A DNA stretch of 36,562 bases, from positions 65,709 to 102,270 of the forward strand of contig JAFQZM010000013.1 in NCBI GenBank assembly GCA_017405875.1, given 5' to 3'. This DNA is from a bacterium (GTDB lineage Bacteria > UBP6 > UBA1177). Below the pieces are notes generated by a model, which was given only the letters and a program-made list of their open reading frames with translations, was not told where the DNA came from and did no database searches. The position numbers and the translations under genes are program-made. Every line of letters starts with the position of its first letter. Positions within the stretch are counted from its first letter, which is position 1. Below, in pieces: positions 7,757-15,492 of the stretch.

Positions 7757-8827
7757 ATGACACTTAAATTTGCCCTTGTCGGCTGCGGAAGGATCGTAAA
7801 AAAGCACATTGACGCTCTTTTGAACATACCGAAAGCGGAGCTTGTCGCGGTGTGCGACATCGTTCCCGAAAAAGCAAAAAAAGCGGGAGAAATGGCGGGA
7901 GTTCCGTGGTATGAAAGCTACGACGAAATGCTTACGGCACACCCTGAGGTTGATGTCGTCAACGTTCTCACGCCGAGCGGACTTCACCCCAAACACGTCA
8001 TCGATATCGTGAAAAAATACAGAAAGCACATCGTCTGCGAAAAGCCGATGGCTCTGAAATTAAGCGATGCCGACGAGATGATCCGTACCTGCGACATGAA
8101 CGGTGTCAGGCTTTTCATCGTCAAGCAGAACCGCTTCAATCTGCCGGTCCAGATCCTGCGCAAAAAACTCGAAAGCGGCGGCTTCGGCAGGCTCGTCATG
8201 GGAACAGTCCGAGTCCGCTGGTGCAGAAAACAGGAATACTACGATGCCGATCCGTGGCGCGGAACGTGGGCTTACGACGGCGGCGTCATCACCAATCAGG
8301 CGAGCCACCACATCGACCTGCTCGAATGGATGCTGGGTGAGCCGGTCAGCGTTATGGCGATGAACGGAACATACCTCGTAAATATCGAAGCAGACGACAC
8401 CTGCGCCGCGATAATCAAATTCAGAAACGGCGCTCTCGGCATAGTCGAAGCGACCACGGCAACGCGTCCGGCAGACCTCGAAGGCTCTCTTTCAATCCTT
8501 GGAGAGAAAGGAAATTGCGTCATCGGCGGCTTTGCGGTAAACAAAATGCAGGAATGGAATTTCGAAGGCGAAACTCCCGACGAAAGAAAGGAAATTTTGG
8601 AAAAATACAGCGAAAACCCGCCAAATGTCTACGGATTCGGGCACATCCGCTACCTTGAAAGCGTCATCGACTGCATCGAAAACGGCAAACACGCCCTCGT
8701 TGACGGTCTTGAAGGGAGAAAATCACTCGAACTCATCAACGCGATCTACGAATCGGTCGAAACGGGCAAGGAAGTCCACCTCGTTTTCGAGCCGAAAGAA
8801 TCAAAACTCGGGCGGACAACTTTTTGA
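7757..8827 (+). CDS. Gfo/Idh/MocA-family oxidoreductase, resembling UDP-GlcNAc(A) 3-dehydrogenase (WlbA/WbpB)
   Basis: NAD(P)-dependent sugar dehydrogenase of 356 residues. The Rossmann domain opens with ALVGCGRIVKKH (6-17, GxGxxG type), and EKP (95-97) carries the family's catalytic Lys. The C-terminal domain has GGVITNQASHHIDLLEW (175-191) with the usual His/Asp set. The segment VKQNRFNLPV (122-131) is characteristic of the WlbA/WbpB group that oxidises C3 of UDP-GlcNAcA on the way to 2,3-diamino uronic acids of O-antigen. That assignment is family resemblance only, and other sugars are possible. The gene lies 18 nt after dapA and 6 nt before pyrK, with SD CCCGAGGAAAA before the ATG. No WbpE-like aminotransferase is next to it. 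Confidence 0.8.
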   Translation: MTLKFALVGCGRIVKKHIDALLNIPKAELVAVCDIVPEKAKKAGEMAGVPWYESYDEMLTAHPEVDVVNVLTPSGLHPKHVIDIVKKYRKHIVCEKPMALKLSDADEMIRTCDMNGVRLFIVKQNRFNLPVQILRKKLESGGFGRLVMGTVRVRWCRKQEYYDADPWRGTWAYDGGVITNQASHHIDLLEWMLGEPVSVMAMNGTYLVNIEADDTCAAIIKFRNGALGIVEATTATRPADLEGSLSILGEKGNCVIGGFAVNKMQEWNFEGETPDERKEILEKYSENPPNVYGFGHIRYLESVIDCIENGKHALVDGLEGRKSLELINAIYESVETGKEVHLVFEPKESKLGRTTF

Positions 8828-8833
8828 GGCAAC

Positions 8834-9574
8834 ATGAAAACAAGTAAAATATGTTCAATAATTTCAAACCAATTCGTCACGAAAGACACTTTTCTGATGA
8901 ATGTGGAATTTGATGAAGTCCCGCAGGCTGGGCAGTTCCTCATGCTTTCAAAAACTGACGGCTTGACCATGCCTTTTCTGCCGCGTCCGATCTCGGTATT
9001 CGATTGGAATGACGGCGTTCTTTCGCTTCTTATCAAGGTAGTCGGCAAGGGAACGAAAATGCTTTCCGAAATGAGACCGGGCGAAAAGATAAGGATCACC
9101 GGATATTTAGGAAACAGCTTTCCCGACACGACCGGGACCCTTCTCTGCATCGGCGGAGGAATAGGTGTTGCACCTCTTTTCTACACGGCGAAAATATCAA
9201 AAGCGGCGAAAAAATCATTCATTCTCGGCTTCCGCGACAAAGATTCTGTTCTCATGGAAGAAAAATTCAGAGAGCTGGGTGAAGTCACGATCGTTACAGA
9301 TGACGGAAGCTATGGACTTAAAAAATATCCGCATGAAGTGCTTGAAACCCTTATCGGTAAAGGATTTGAGCCAAGTGTGATCTGCACCTGCGGACCTCTC
9401 ATAATGATGGACTGCGTTGAAAAAACATGCGAAAAATCAGGAATCACGGAACTTTATAAATCTTACGAAACGACCATGGGCTGCGGGATCGGAGCGTGCC
9501 TCGGCTGCAGGATAGAAACGGCGGGAGGCAGCTTCCTCGTATGCAAGGAAGGACCTGTGTTCAAATCAAAATAG
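8834..9574 (+). CDS. pyrK: PyrK-type dihydroorotate dehydrogenase electron-transfer subunit
   Basis: Ferredoxin-reductase-fold subunit that passes electrons from dihydroorotate dehydrogenase B to NAD+. The 246 residues show FAD-binding PRPISVFD (50-57), the NAD-domain glycine run IGGGIGVAPL (106-115), CTCGP (184-188) and the C-terminal [2Fe-2S] cysteines C217, C222, C225 and C237 in GCGIGACLGC and LVCKEGP. This cysteine pattern is diagnostic for PyrK rather than for flavodoxin or sulfite-reductase relatives. The catalytic partner PyrD is not in the window. SD TGAGG overlaps the stop of the preceding dehydrogenase. Expected to work in pyrimidine synthesis, although an electron-transfer role with another enzyme cannot be excluded without the partner. 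Confidence 0.85.
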   Translation: MKTSKICSIISNQFVTKDTFLMNVEFDEVPQAGQFLMLSKTDGLTMPFLPRPISVFDWNDGVLSLLIKVVGKGTKMLSEMRPGEKIRITGYLGNSFPDTTGTLLCIGGGIGVAPLFYTAKISKAAKKSFILGFRDKDSVLMEEKFRELGEVTIVTDDGSYGLKKYPHEVLETLIGKGFEPSVICTCGPLIMMDCVEKTCEKSGITELYKSYETTMGCGIGACLGCRIETAGGSFLVCKEGPVFKSK

Positions 9575-9583
9575 GAGAGAAAA

Positions 9584-10600
9584 ATGAAAAAAACGGCGAT
9601 AATTTTTGTTCTGATCGCTTTCTGCACTCTGATTTTAAGCTGCGGAAGCGTTGATAAAAAAAGAAATGACGAAAAAGATGCAAACCTCAAACTGCTTGAA
9701 GCGGAAAGCAAAGACGCCGCATTTACCGAAGGGCAGGAGCTTCTTTCCAAACAGGATTACGAAAAAGCTATCGAATCCTTCAAGAAAAGCACCGTCAAGG
9801 ATGCTGAGTTCTATGTGGCGTATTCGCTTGCGGCACTCAACCGCACCGACGAAGCGAAAAAAGCCTTTGAGACATGCGTCGATAAAGGGGTTCAGCCCGT
9901 TGAATCGCTTTATAATTTAGCAATGATATCTTACGATGCACAGGATGTAAACTCGGCTAAAACTTATGCCGAAAAAGCGCTGAAGCTTGACCCAAAGCAT
10001 GTCGCAACGCTTTTTTTCTACGGCAACCTTTTCTATGTCGAACAGAACATGAACGAAGCTCTGAAATACTACAAGGAAGCAGAAAAAATCGAGCCTAAAT
10101 CAAGCGAGATCCAGAATGCGATATTTCTCGTCTACCTTCAGAGCGAGCAGTTTGAAAATGCCTGGAACATCAGGGAAAAACTCGATAAAGATAGCCCCGA
10201 GATCGTTTTTGCAGTCATGCAGATAGCCGAGATCACGGGAAAATTCCTCGACGGAGCGAACTTCGCGAAAAAAGAACTCCTTTCTGAAAACAGAATAAGA
10301 AACCTCGCGAAGATCCTCTTCACAAAAGGTGGAGACCTCATAAAAGCCCTTGAACTTGCCGAAGCTGAAACCATCGAAGAAGGCAAATATGCCCTTCTCG
10401 ACCGCTCGACAACACAGGGAAGCGCTTATGTTCTCGCCCTTGATTCCGAAAAAAATATCTTTGTTTCATGTGAAACAAATCCCGGAAACCTAATTCCGAC
10501 CGAGGTTTCAGAGCAGGGAATCAAAGTCGAAGGCATCGATACTATCATTCCTTTCAAAGAAGTTTCGGCAAAATTAGCGGATTTCTGCAAAGCGAAATAG
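9584..10600 (+). CDS. TPR-repeat lipoprotein
   Basis: Unknown-function lipoprotein of 338 residues. Signal peptide MKKTAIIFVL..., lipobox ILSC with C20; the residue after Cys is Gly, so by the Lol rule it would go to the outer membrane. Residues about 45-210 are tetratricopeptide repeats (for example AFTEGQELLSKQDYEKAIES and AKTYAEKALKLDPKHVATLF), a scaffold for protein contacts. The last ~70 residues (from RSTTQGSAYVLALDSEK) look like a small separate beta-rich domain I do not recognise. SD AGGAGAG is 4 nt past the pyrK stop, so it is the last gene of the gmk run. No terminator hairpin was found after it. Confidence 0.82.
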   Translation: MKKTAIIFVLIAFCTLILSCGSVDKKRNDEKDANLKLLEAESKDAAFTEGQELLSKQDYEKAIESFKKSTVKDAEFYVAYSLAALNRTDEAKKAFETCVDKGVQPVESLYNLAMISYDAQDVNSAKTYAEKALKLDPKHVATLFFYGNLFYVEQNMNEALKYYKEAEKIEPKSSEIQNAIFLVYLQSEQFENAWNIREKLDKDSPEIVFAVMQIAEITGKFLDGANFAKKELLSENRIRNLAKILFTKGGDLIKALELAEAETIEEGKYALLDRSTTQGSAYVLALDSEKNIFVSCETNPGNLIPTEVSEQGIKVEGIDTIIPFKEVSAKLADFCKAK

Positions 10601-10719
10601 CCGGATTCCATTTTTGAGCTGACGCTTAGAAATTTATGATAAAAAACGCATAAAAAAACAAGCGAACCAATTGGCAGAAGTAATGGACAATTAGTTTAAC
10701 ACCTCTTCTCCAGAAGCCA

Positions 10720-10779
10720 ACTTCTTGATTTCTCAAGAGATTTTCTATCGACCGTTGCGAGTACGCCGCCCGTGCTCTC
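10720..10779. repeat. Degenerate repeat, copy A, upstream of the UPF0175 locus
   Basis: Starts with ACTTCTTGATTT (10720-10731) and contains GTTGCGAGTACGCCGCCCGT (from 10754) running into GCTC. Copy B at 11616-11709 shares the same 12-mer exactly and the GTTGC-GAGT-CGCC-GCTC core with small gaps. Both copies have the same orientation; the spacing inside them differs (34 versus 67 nt). Confidence 0.35.
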
Positions 10780-10813
10780 AGAGATTTCACAAAACAAGAG
10801 CTTAATTTTTCCC

Positions 10814-10843
10814 TCTCGCTTTTTTCAAAAAACCGAGTATAAT
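10814..10843 (+). promoter_or_regulatory. Promoter of the UPF0175 antitoxin gene
   Basis: TATAAT at 10838-10843 with no good -35. The 13-mer TCTCGCTTTTTTC (10814-10826) begins exactly 24 nt upstream of the -10, and the same 13-mer sits at the same distance from the -10 of ttcA. Confidence 0.45.
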
Positions 10844-10870
10844 ACTGCAGTTTTTGCATGGAGGTGCGGT

Positions 10871-11152
10871 ATGACAATGAAAGCAATATCCATAAAAATT
10901 CCCGACACGATTGCGGAATACGCTGCGGTAGAAGACGAAAACGCAGTTCTTACACGAAATGCGATGATTCTTTTCCCCTTCATAAAAAATGAAGTCATTT
11001 CGCACGGAAAAGCCGCAGAATTATTGGGTATTCACAAGATGGATCTGATTGCGATATACAGCTCTCTTGGAATAGCTTATCTCGACCAGACAAAAGAAGA
11101 GCTTGAAAGTGATGTCGCCGCGTTGAAAAAACTTCGGAGCAAGTCCGCATGA
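10871..11152 (+). CDS. UPF0175 family antitoxin
   Basis: Small DNA-binding-type protein of 93 residues that belongs to UPF0175, the usual partner of DUF3368 PIN-like toxins. The N-terminus is a short strand-helix (MTMKAISIKIPDTIAEYA); residues about 35-75 form the characteristic helix-turn-helix with SHGKAAELLGIHKMDLIAIYSSLGI, followed by YLDQTKEELESDVAALKKL. Start ATG at 10871 has GGAGG (10860-10864) 6 nt upstream; an internal ATG at 10877 is too far from it. The stop overlaps the toxin ATG (ATGA at 11149-11152), the coupling normal for this pair. By analogy it would neutralise the toxin and repress its own promoter. The frame is intact although the toxin is broken. Confidence 0.85.
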   Translation: MTMKAISIKIPDTIAEYAAVEDENAVLTRNAMILFPFIKNEVISHGKAAELLGIHKMDLIAIYSSLGIAYLDQTKEELESDVAALKKLRSKSA

Positions 11153-11612
11153 TCGTTATTTCAGATACAACCCCGATAGTCTCGCTTATAAAAATCAGTC
11201 GCATTGATCTGCTTGAAAAATTGTTCGGAGAAGTATGCATCCCTGAAGCAGTTTTCCGTGAGCTCACAACAAACACGGTTTTTGAAAGAGAAGCCAAAGT
11301 CGTCCAAGACTCGCCATTCTTAAAGACAATACCTGTCAAAAACCGGAAATCATTGGAAATTTTGCAGGCAGCCAGCGGCTTGGACGACGGCGAAAGCGAA
11401 GCTATCATTTTGTAATTGACGAGCGCAAGGGCAGAAAAGTCGCTCAAAAGCTCGGGATAACCATCACCGGTACAATCGGCATTCTGATTCAAGCCCATGA
11501 TGAAAAGATAATTTCAACCGAAGATATAAAAATCTATCTTGAACAGCTGAGAAACAGCAATATCCGTCTCAGCGAATCGCTTATTCGGGAAGCGTTGTCC
11601 ATACTGGAGTGA
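11149..11612 (+). pseudogene. DUF3368 (PIN-like) toxin, disrupted by a small internal deletion and frameshift
   Basis: The first 88 residues (to TAA at 11413-11415) are a clear DUF3368 N-terminal part: MIVISDTTPIVSLIKI with the PIN acidic residue D6, CIPEAVFREL, and LDDGESEAI. From 11412 a different frame carries the rest of the family: VIDERKGRKVAQKLGI, TGTIGILIQAH, then about 40 more residues to TGA at 11610-11612. In intact relatives roughly a dozen residues separate GESEAI from IDERKG; here only two or three remain. So about 25-30 bases appear deleted, which shifts the frame. Both halves are otherwise well preserved, suggesting a recent event. Loss of a conserved acidic region should abolish RNase activity. 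A sequencing error is less likely because bases are missing, not just one in a homopolymer. Confidence 0.8.
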
Positions 11613-11615
11613 ACT

Positions 11616-11709
11616 ACTTCTTGATTTTAAAATGGTTCAGTTTTCCGATACTTACATTGATCCTGCATTCACTTGTTCAGTTGTTGCAGGCGAGTCGCCC
11701 GCGCTCCGA
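11616..11709. repeat. Degenerate repeat, copy B, downstream of the broken toxin
   Basis: ACTTCTTGATTT at 11616-11627 and GTTGCAGGCGAGTCGCCCGC from 11683. The second part has the look of a short GC-rich dispersed intergenic repeat. It lies between the toxin remnant and the mutS terminator and matches copy A at 10720-10779 in order and orientation. Confidence 0.35.
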
Positions 11710-11710
11710 C

Positions 11711-11736
11711 AAAAGAGTAGTTTTTGATCTACTCTT
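11711..11736 (-). terminator. Terminator of the mlaD-to-mutS run
   Basis: On the minus strand AAGAGTAG (containing the mutS TAG stop), an 8-nt loop ATCAAAAA, and CTACTCTT form an 8-bp hairpin running into TT and then GTC. The U-run is short and partly in the stem, so it may be only moderately efficient. Confidence 0.5.
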
Positions 11737-14320
11737 CTTCGCTTTCCTTAATTATATCAAACAGTTGAAAAACGATGTTCATCGCTTCGCGCGGATTTAT
11801 CTTTTCGGGGTCTACTCTTCTTAAAACTTTTTCGATCTCGCGCAGATAGTCTGGAACGACGCTTTTATTCTGCTCTTCAGCCATTGAAAAGATGTCGGCC
11901 TGAAGCATCGAGCCGTTCTCAAAACGCATTCTGCGGTCGAAACCCTCCATTTTTTTGAGGATCTTTTCAGCGTTTCTGATAACTTCCTTCGGCATATCGG
12001 TGAGTTTTGCGACTTCGACACCGAAACTTCTGCTGCTGCCGCCTTCTTCCATCTGGTAGAGGAAGCGCATTTTTCCGGCGTATTCCCTGACTGTCATGTG
12101 GAAATTCGCGACCTGGTCGAAGTCTTCGGCAAGCTCGGTCAAAATGTGGTAGTGCGTCGCAAAAAGGGTCGTCGCGTTGATTTTGGTTATGATGTATTCG
12201 GCAATCGCACGGGCTAAGCTGATGCCGTCGTAAGTTCCTGTGCCGCGCCCGATCTCGTCAAGAATTATGAGCGATTTTTCGGTCGCCGCGTTCAGAATCG
12301 ACGCGGCTTCCTTCATTTCGACGAGGAAAGTCGATTCGCCTCTCGAAAGGTTGTCGCTCGCCCCGACTCTCGTAAAAATCGCGTCAACGATCCCGATTTT
12401 CGCGCTCTCGGCGGGAACGAAACTGCCGGTCTGCGCCAATAAAACTATGAGTGCCGTCATTCGCATCAAAGTCGATTTACCGCCCATGTTTGGCCCTGTG
12501 ACGAGGCAGAAACGGCGGTTCCCGGAACCGATGGAAACGCTTGCGGGAACGTATCTCGCATCTTTGAGACACGCTTCGACGACCGGATGTCTGCCGTCAA
12601 CGATATCTATCCCCTCTTCTTCGGTGATCTCGGGGCGGCAGTAGTTTTTTTCGACCGCGAGTTTTGCGAAACCGCTGAAAAGATCGATCCATGCCACGAA
12701 TTTCGCAACTGCGAGGATGTCGTCCTTGAATGAGGCGATCTCGGTCACTGTATCATCCAAGATCTTGAGTTCAAGCTCTGTCAGACGCTCCTGCGCCGAT
12801 GAAATTTTCTCCTCGAGCTCCTTGAGTTCAGCCGTGAAATAGCGCTCCGTGTTGACTGTCGTCTGCTTTCTGATGAAATAATCCGGGACCTGCTTTTCAA
12901 AACGTTTGCTGATCTCGAAATAGTATCCGAAAACTTTGGTGAAACCTACTTTTAATGTGGGTATCTGCGATTTTTCGCGCTCTTTTGCCTCAAGGGCTAC
13001 GATGTGCGAGCGGAAATTGTGGATAAAGTCGGAAAGCTCGAAAACTTCGGGTGAAAAATCGGCATTTACGAAGCCGCCGTCCCTGTAAAGAAGCGGAGAA
13101 TCCTCAAGAAAGCGCTTCTGCCACGAAAGAATCTGCTCTTCGCTGAGTCTCAAAGGTTCGTCGCCGGCGAAAAACGGCATTTTTTCAGGTATCGACATGA
13201 TGTAGGAGCGGAGTTTCACCGCATTAAGAAGCGAAGTTGAAAGCATCGATATTTCGCGCGGTCCTCCCCTTCTCACGAGTATCCTGCTGAGAGTTCTCTC
13301 GAAATCCTTGATCTCGCCTAAAGAATCTCTGATCTCGCGCAGCAGAACTGGATCTTCGAAGAGCGTTGCGACGCAGCACTGCCTGAGAATTATCCTGTCG
13401 CGGTTTTTCAGCGGATTTTTCACGACCTCAGAAAGAAGCCTTTTTCCCATCGGAGTCTGCGTTTTGTCTATCGCCCAAAGGAGAGATCCCGCCCTTTCGC
13501 CGCCGATGAGTGTCTTTTCAAGCTCGAGATTGGAAACCGTGTTGTAGTCAAGCGATGCGGTGTCGCAGCTTTTCCACTCGACCGGCAGTCTGAGCGGCGG
13601 AAAATTGCCGAAATAGAGCGAATCGAGATAGAAAAGAAGCTGCTTCAAAGAAGCGAGGACATTCCTGTCAAAGGTGCATCCGTAAAGGCTTTCAAGGTAT
13701 TCCGCAGCTGTTGCCGAAGGGACCCAGTCTGCAAATTTTTCACGGTCGAGCACTTCGCCCGAAACAAAAGATGATCCTTCCGAAAGAATAGTCTCCTTCG
13801 GATCGACCAGATCGATGATGTCAGACGCTGAAGCCTCGGTCGAAACAGCGTAAAACACGTTTCCGCAGCTTACGTCCACCCAGCAGAAAAAGGCGTCTTT
13901 CTTTTTGAAAAAGACCGACATCAGCCAGTTGTTCCTGTTTTCGTTGAGAGAACTCTCTTCGACCACCGTTCCCGGCGTCATGATGCGGACGACGTTACGC
14001 TCCATCGTCTTTTTAGTGCTGTCCATATTCTCGCTCTGCTCGCACACAGCAACCTTTTTCCCGGCTTCAAGCAGCTTTTTGATGTAGTAGTCAGCCGCAT
14101 GCCACGGCACGCCCGCAAGAGGAATATCGGCATCTTTGTGGCGGCTCGTTAGCGTTATTCCCAGAATATCGGAAGCCTCGATAGCGTCATCGAAAAACAT
14201 TTCGTAAAAATCGCCCATACGGAAAAAGAGGATCGCGTCGCTGTACTGTTTCTTTATTTCAAGATACTGGCGCATAGCCGGTGTTTCCATAGCTTTTTCC
14301 ATTGCGGTTTTTGCTGGCAT
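11729..14320 (-). CDS. mutS: DNA mismatch repair protein MutS
   Basis: Recognises base mismatches and small loops and recruits MutL. At 863 residues it has the full MutS1 length. The mismatch-contact motif GDFYEMF (F38-Y39-E40) is present at the N-terminus. The ATPase domain has Walker A TGPNMGGKST near residue 606, the DEIGRGTGTYDG stretch (Walker B and signature) near 686 and FATHYH near 716; the C-terminal helical tail follows. The Phe-x-Glu motif separates it from MutS2 and MutS5-like proteins. Start ATG has AAGGAG upstream. It is the last gene of a minus-strand run after prs (50-nt gap) and its stop lies inside the terminator hairpin. mutL is not in the window. Confidence 0.97.
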   Translation of the reverse strand: MPAKTAMEKAMETPAMRQYLEIKKQYSDAILFFRMGDFYEMFFDDAIEASDILGITLTSRHKDADIPLAGVPWHAADYYIKKLLEAGKKVAVCEQSENMDSTKKTMERNVVRIMTPGTVVEESSLNENRNNWLMSVFFKKKDAFFCWVDVSCGNVFYAVSTEASASDIIDLVDPKETILSEGSSFVSGEVLDREKFADWVPSATAAEYLESLYGCTFDRNVLASLKQLLFYLDSLYFGNFPPLRLPVEWKSCDTASLDYNTVSNLELEKTLIGGERAGSLLWAIDKTQTPMGKRLLSEVVKNPLKNRDRIILRQCCVATLFEDPVLLREIRDSLGEIKDFERTLSRILVRRGGPREISMLSTSLLNAVKLRSYIMSIPEKMPFFAGDEPLRLSEEQILSWQKRFLEDSPLLYRDGGFVNADFSPEVFELSDFIHNFRSHIVALEAKEREKSQIPTLKVGFTKVFGYYFEISKRFEKQVPDYFIRKQTTVNTERYFTAELKELEEKISSAQERLTELELKILDDTVTEIASFKDDILAVAKFVAWIDLFSGFAKLAVEKNYCRPEITEEEGIDIVDGRHPVVEACLKDARYVPASVSIGSGNRRFCLVTGPNMGGKSTLMRMTALIVLLAQTGSFVPAESAKIGIVDAIFTRVGASDNLSRGESTFLVEMKEAASILNAATEKSLIILDEIGRGTGTYDGISLARAIAEYIITKINATTLFATHYHILTELAEDFDQVANFHMTVREYAGKMRFLYQMEEGGSSRSFGVEVAKLTDMPKEVIRNAEKILKKMEGFDRRMRFENGSMLQADIFSMAEEQNKSVVPDYLREIEKVLRRVDPEKINPREAMNIVFQLFDIIKESEEE

Positions 14321-14370
14321 GTCTACTCCTTGATTTCAGATTGCGGAATATGGGAAAGCCGCATGAATTC

Positions 14371-15399
14371 TTAAGATTCCAGGATGTTCGAGATCGATTC
14401 CATGTGGTTTATGCTGTAAACGACTTTTGCGAAGAATCTTGCGACATCGACTTCGTTGTACCACGGATGAGCTTTTTTGAACTCTTCGCCGCGGTTGACT
14501 GCATTCGTTCCGGTAACGCTTCTTACAAAGCCGTCAGCATAAGCTTTGTCGAGTTTTTCGACTGCTTCGCCGTTAAAGAACGGGAATGTGCAGAAAACAT
14601 CTATATTTTTAGCACCGAATTCGTGAAGTTTCTGGCACGCTGCAATCAAAGTTCCGCCTGTTGCGATCATATCGTCAACGATAACAACGTTTTTGCCGTC
14701 AACACTGCCTACCAGTTTGGTATCAACAACCGTCGAAGCTTTGGAATAATCTCTTTCCTTGACGATGAGAGCCATATCGGTCGCAAGTTCGCGGGAATAG
14801 TATCTCGCCGTCTCAGCAGAACCGACATCCGGAGCAACAACGACTGTGTTTTCGGTAATAAGACTTCTCTTTTTCATCGAATTCATAAGCTGTCTTGATG
14901 CGTGGAGGTTGTCGAGTCTTGCAACATGGAAGAAACCCGCGATAGCTTCAGCGTGAATGTCGATCGTGAGGACTCTCGAAGCCCCGCTTGCCTCGATAAA
15001 CGATGCGACCATCGAAGCCGTAACACTTTCACGCCCTTTTCTGCGCTCCTGTCTTGCATTCGGGAACTGCGGGATAACTGCCGTGATCGAAGCCGCATCG
15101 CTGTTGTGGACCGCATTCAGAGCCGTTGCAAGCGCCATCAGGTTGTCGTTTACCGAATATGGTGAAAGAGGATCGTCCATGAGCTGAACAACATAAACGT
15201 CCATGCCGCGGATAGGCTCGTCGATGGAAGTTTTGATCTCGCCGTTTGCAAAGTGCGTCTCGGTGCTTTTTATATAGCGGAAACGCTCCTCCAAATGCTC
15301 TTTCTTATATTTTTCCTTAAGATATTCGACCATTGCATCCGCAAAAACCTTACCAGAATTACATGCAACGATACCAAGCTGACCACGATCCGCACTCAT
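14371..15399 (-). CDS. prs: Ribose-phosphate pyrophosphokinase (PRPP synthetase), divergent type
   Basis: Makes PRPP from ribose 5-phosphate and ATP for purine, pyrimidine, NAD, His and Trp synthesis. Of 342 residues, the PRPP-binding loop VVIVDDMIATGGTL (about 235-248) is perfect. Other family motifs are present but changed: FANGEI, FPNARQERRKGRESV in place of the usual PYARQDRK..., DIHAEAIAGFF in place of DLHA.QIQGFF, and APDVGSAETAR. So it is a divergent Prs rather than the common E. coli/B. subtilis type, but the ribose-5-P and ATP sites look usable. SD GGAGG is 7-8 nt before the ATG. It has its own likely promoter in the 93-nt gap after the Wzy-like gene. Transketolase and pgi elsewhere in the window feed its substrate pathway. 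Confidence 0.9.
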   Translation of the reverse strand: MSADRGQLGIVACNSGKVFADAMVEYLKEKYKKEHLEERFRYIKSTETHFANGEIKTSIDEPIRGMDVYVVQLMDDPLSPYSVNDNLMALATALNAVHNSDAASITAVIPQFPNARQERRKGRESVTASMVASFIEASGASRVLTIDIHAEAIAGFFHVARLDNLHASRQLMNSMKKRSLITENTVVVAPDVGSAETARYYSRELATDMALIVKERDYSKASTVVDTKLVGSVDGKNVVIVDDMIATGGTLIAACQKLHEFGAKNIDVFCTFPFFNGEAVEKLDKAYADGFVRSVTGTNAVNRGEEFKKAHPWYNEVDVARFFAKVVYSINHMESISNILES

Positions 15400-15437
15400 T
15401 TTTTACCTCCTCCGAGAGTTATTCAAACAGCCGCTGA

Positions 15438-15465
15438 AAAATACCGATTTTTGCCTTTTCTGCAA
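15438..15465 (-). promoter_or_regulatory. Likely promoter for prs-mutS
   Basis: Minus strand TTGCAG, 16-nt spacer, TATTTT, about 40 nt upstream of the prs start. It would let prs and mutS be made apart from the envelope genes upstream. Confidence 0.45.
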
Positions 15466-15492
15466 GAAATTTTTTGATAGCTTTGCCGTGAA

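Larger units (their letters stand above)
10601..10870. other. Intergenic stretch with repeat copy A and the antitoxin promoter
   Basis: 270 bases with no convincing gene. It holds the first copy of the repeat pair that flanks the toxin-antitoxin locus (10720-10779) and a TATAAT box at 10838-10843. A minus-strand open frame here has no SD or homologue I recognise. Confidence 0.6.

Noticed and set aside
10626-10886. 86-codon minus-strand open frame before the antitoxin gene
   Set aside because: Covers the antitoxin promoter and SD, has no SD of its own, and its translation resembles no family; part of it is the repeat.
14302-14898. 198-codon plus-strand open frame over the prs end
   Set aside because: Antisense to the well-supported prs and mutS start; composition follows the opposite strand and no SD is present.
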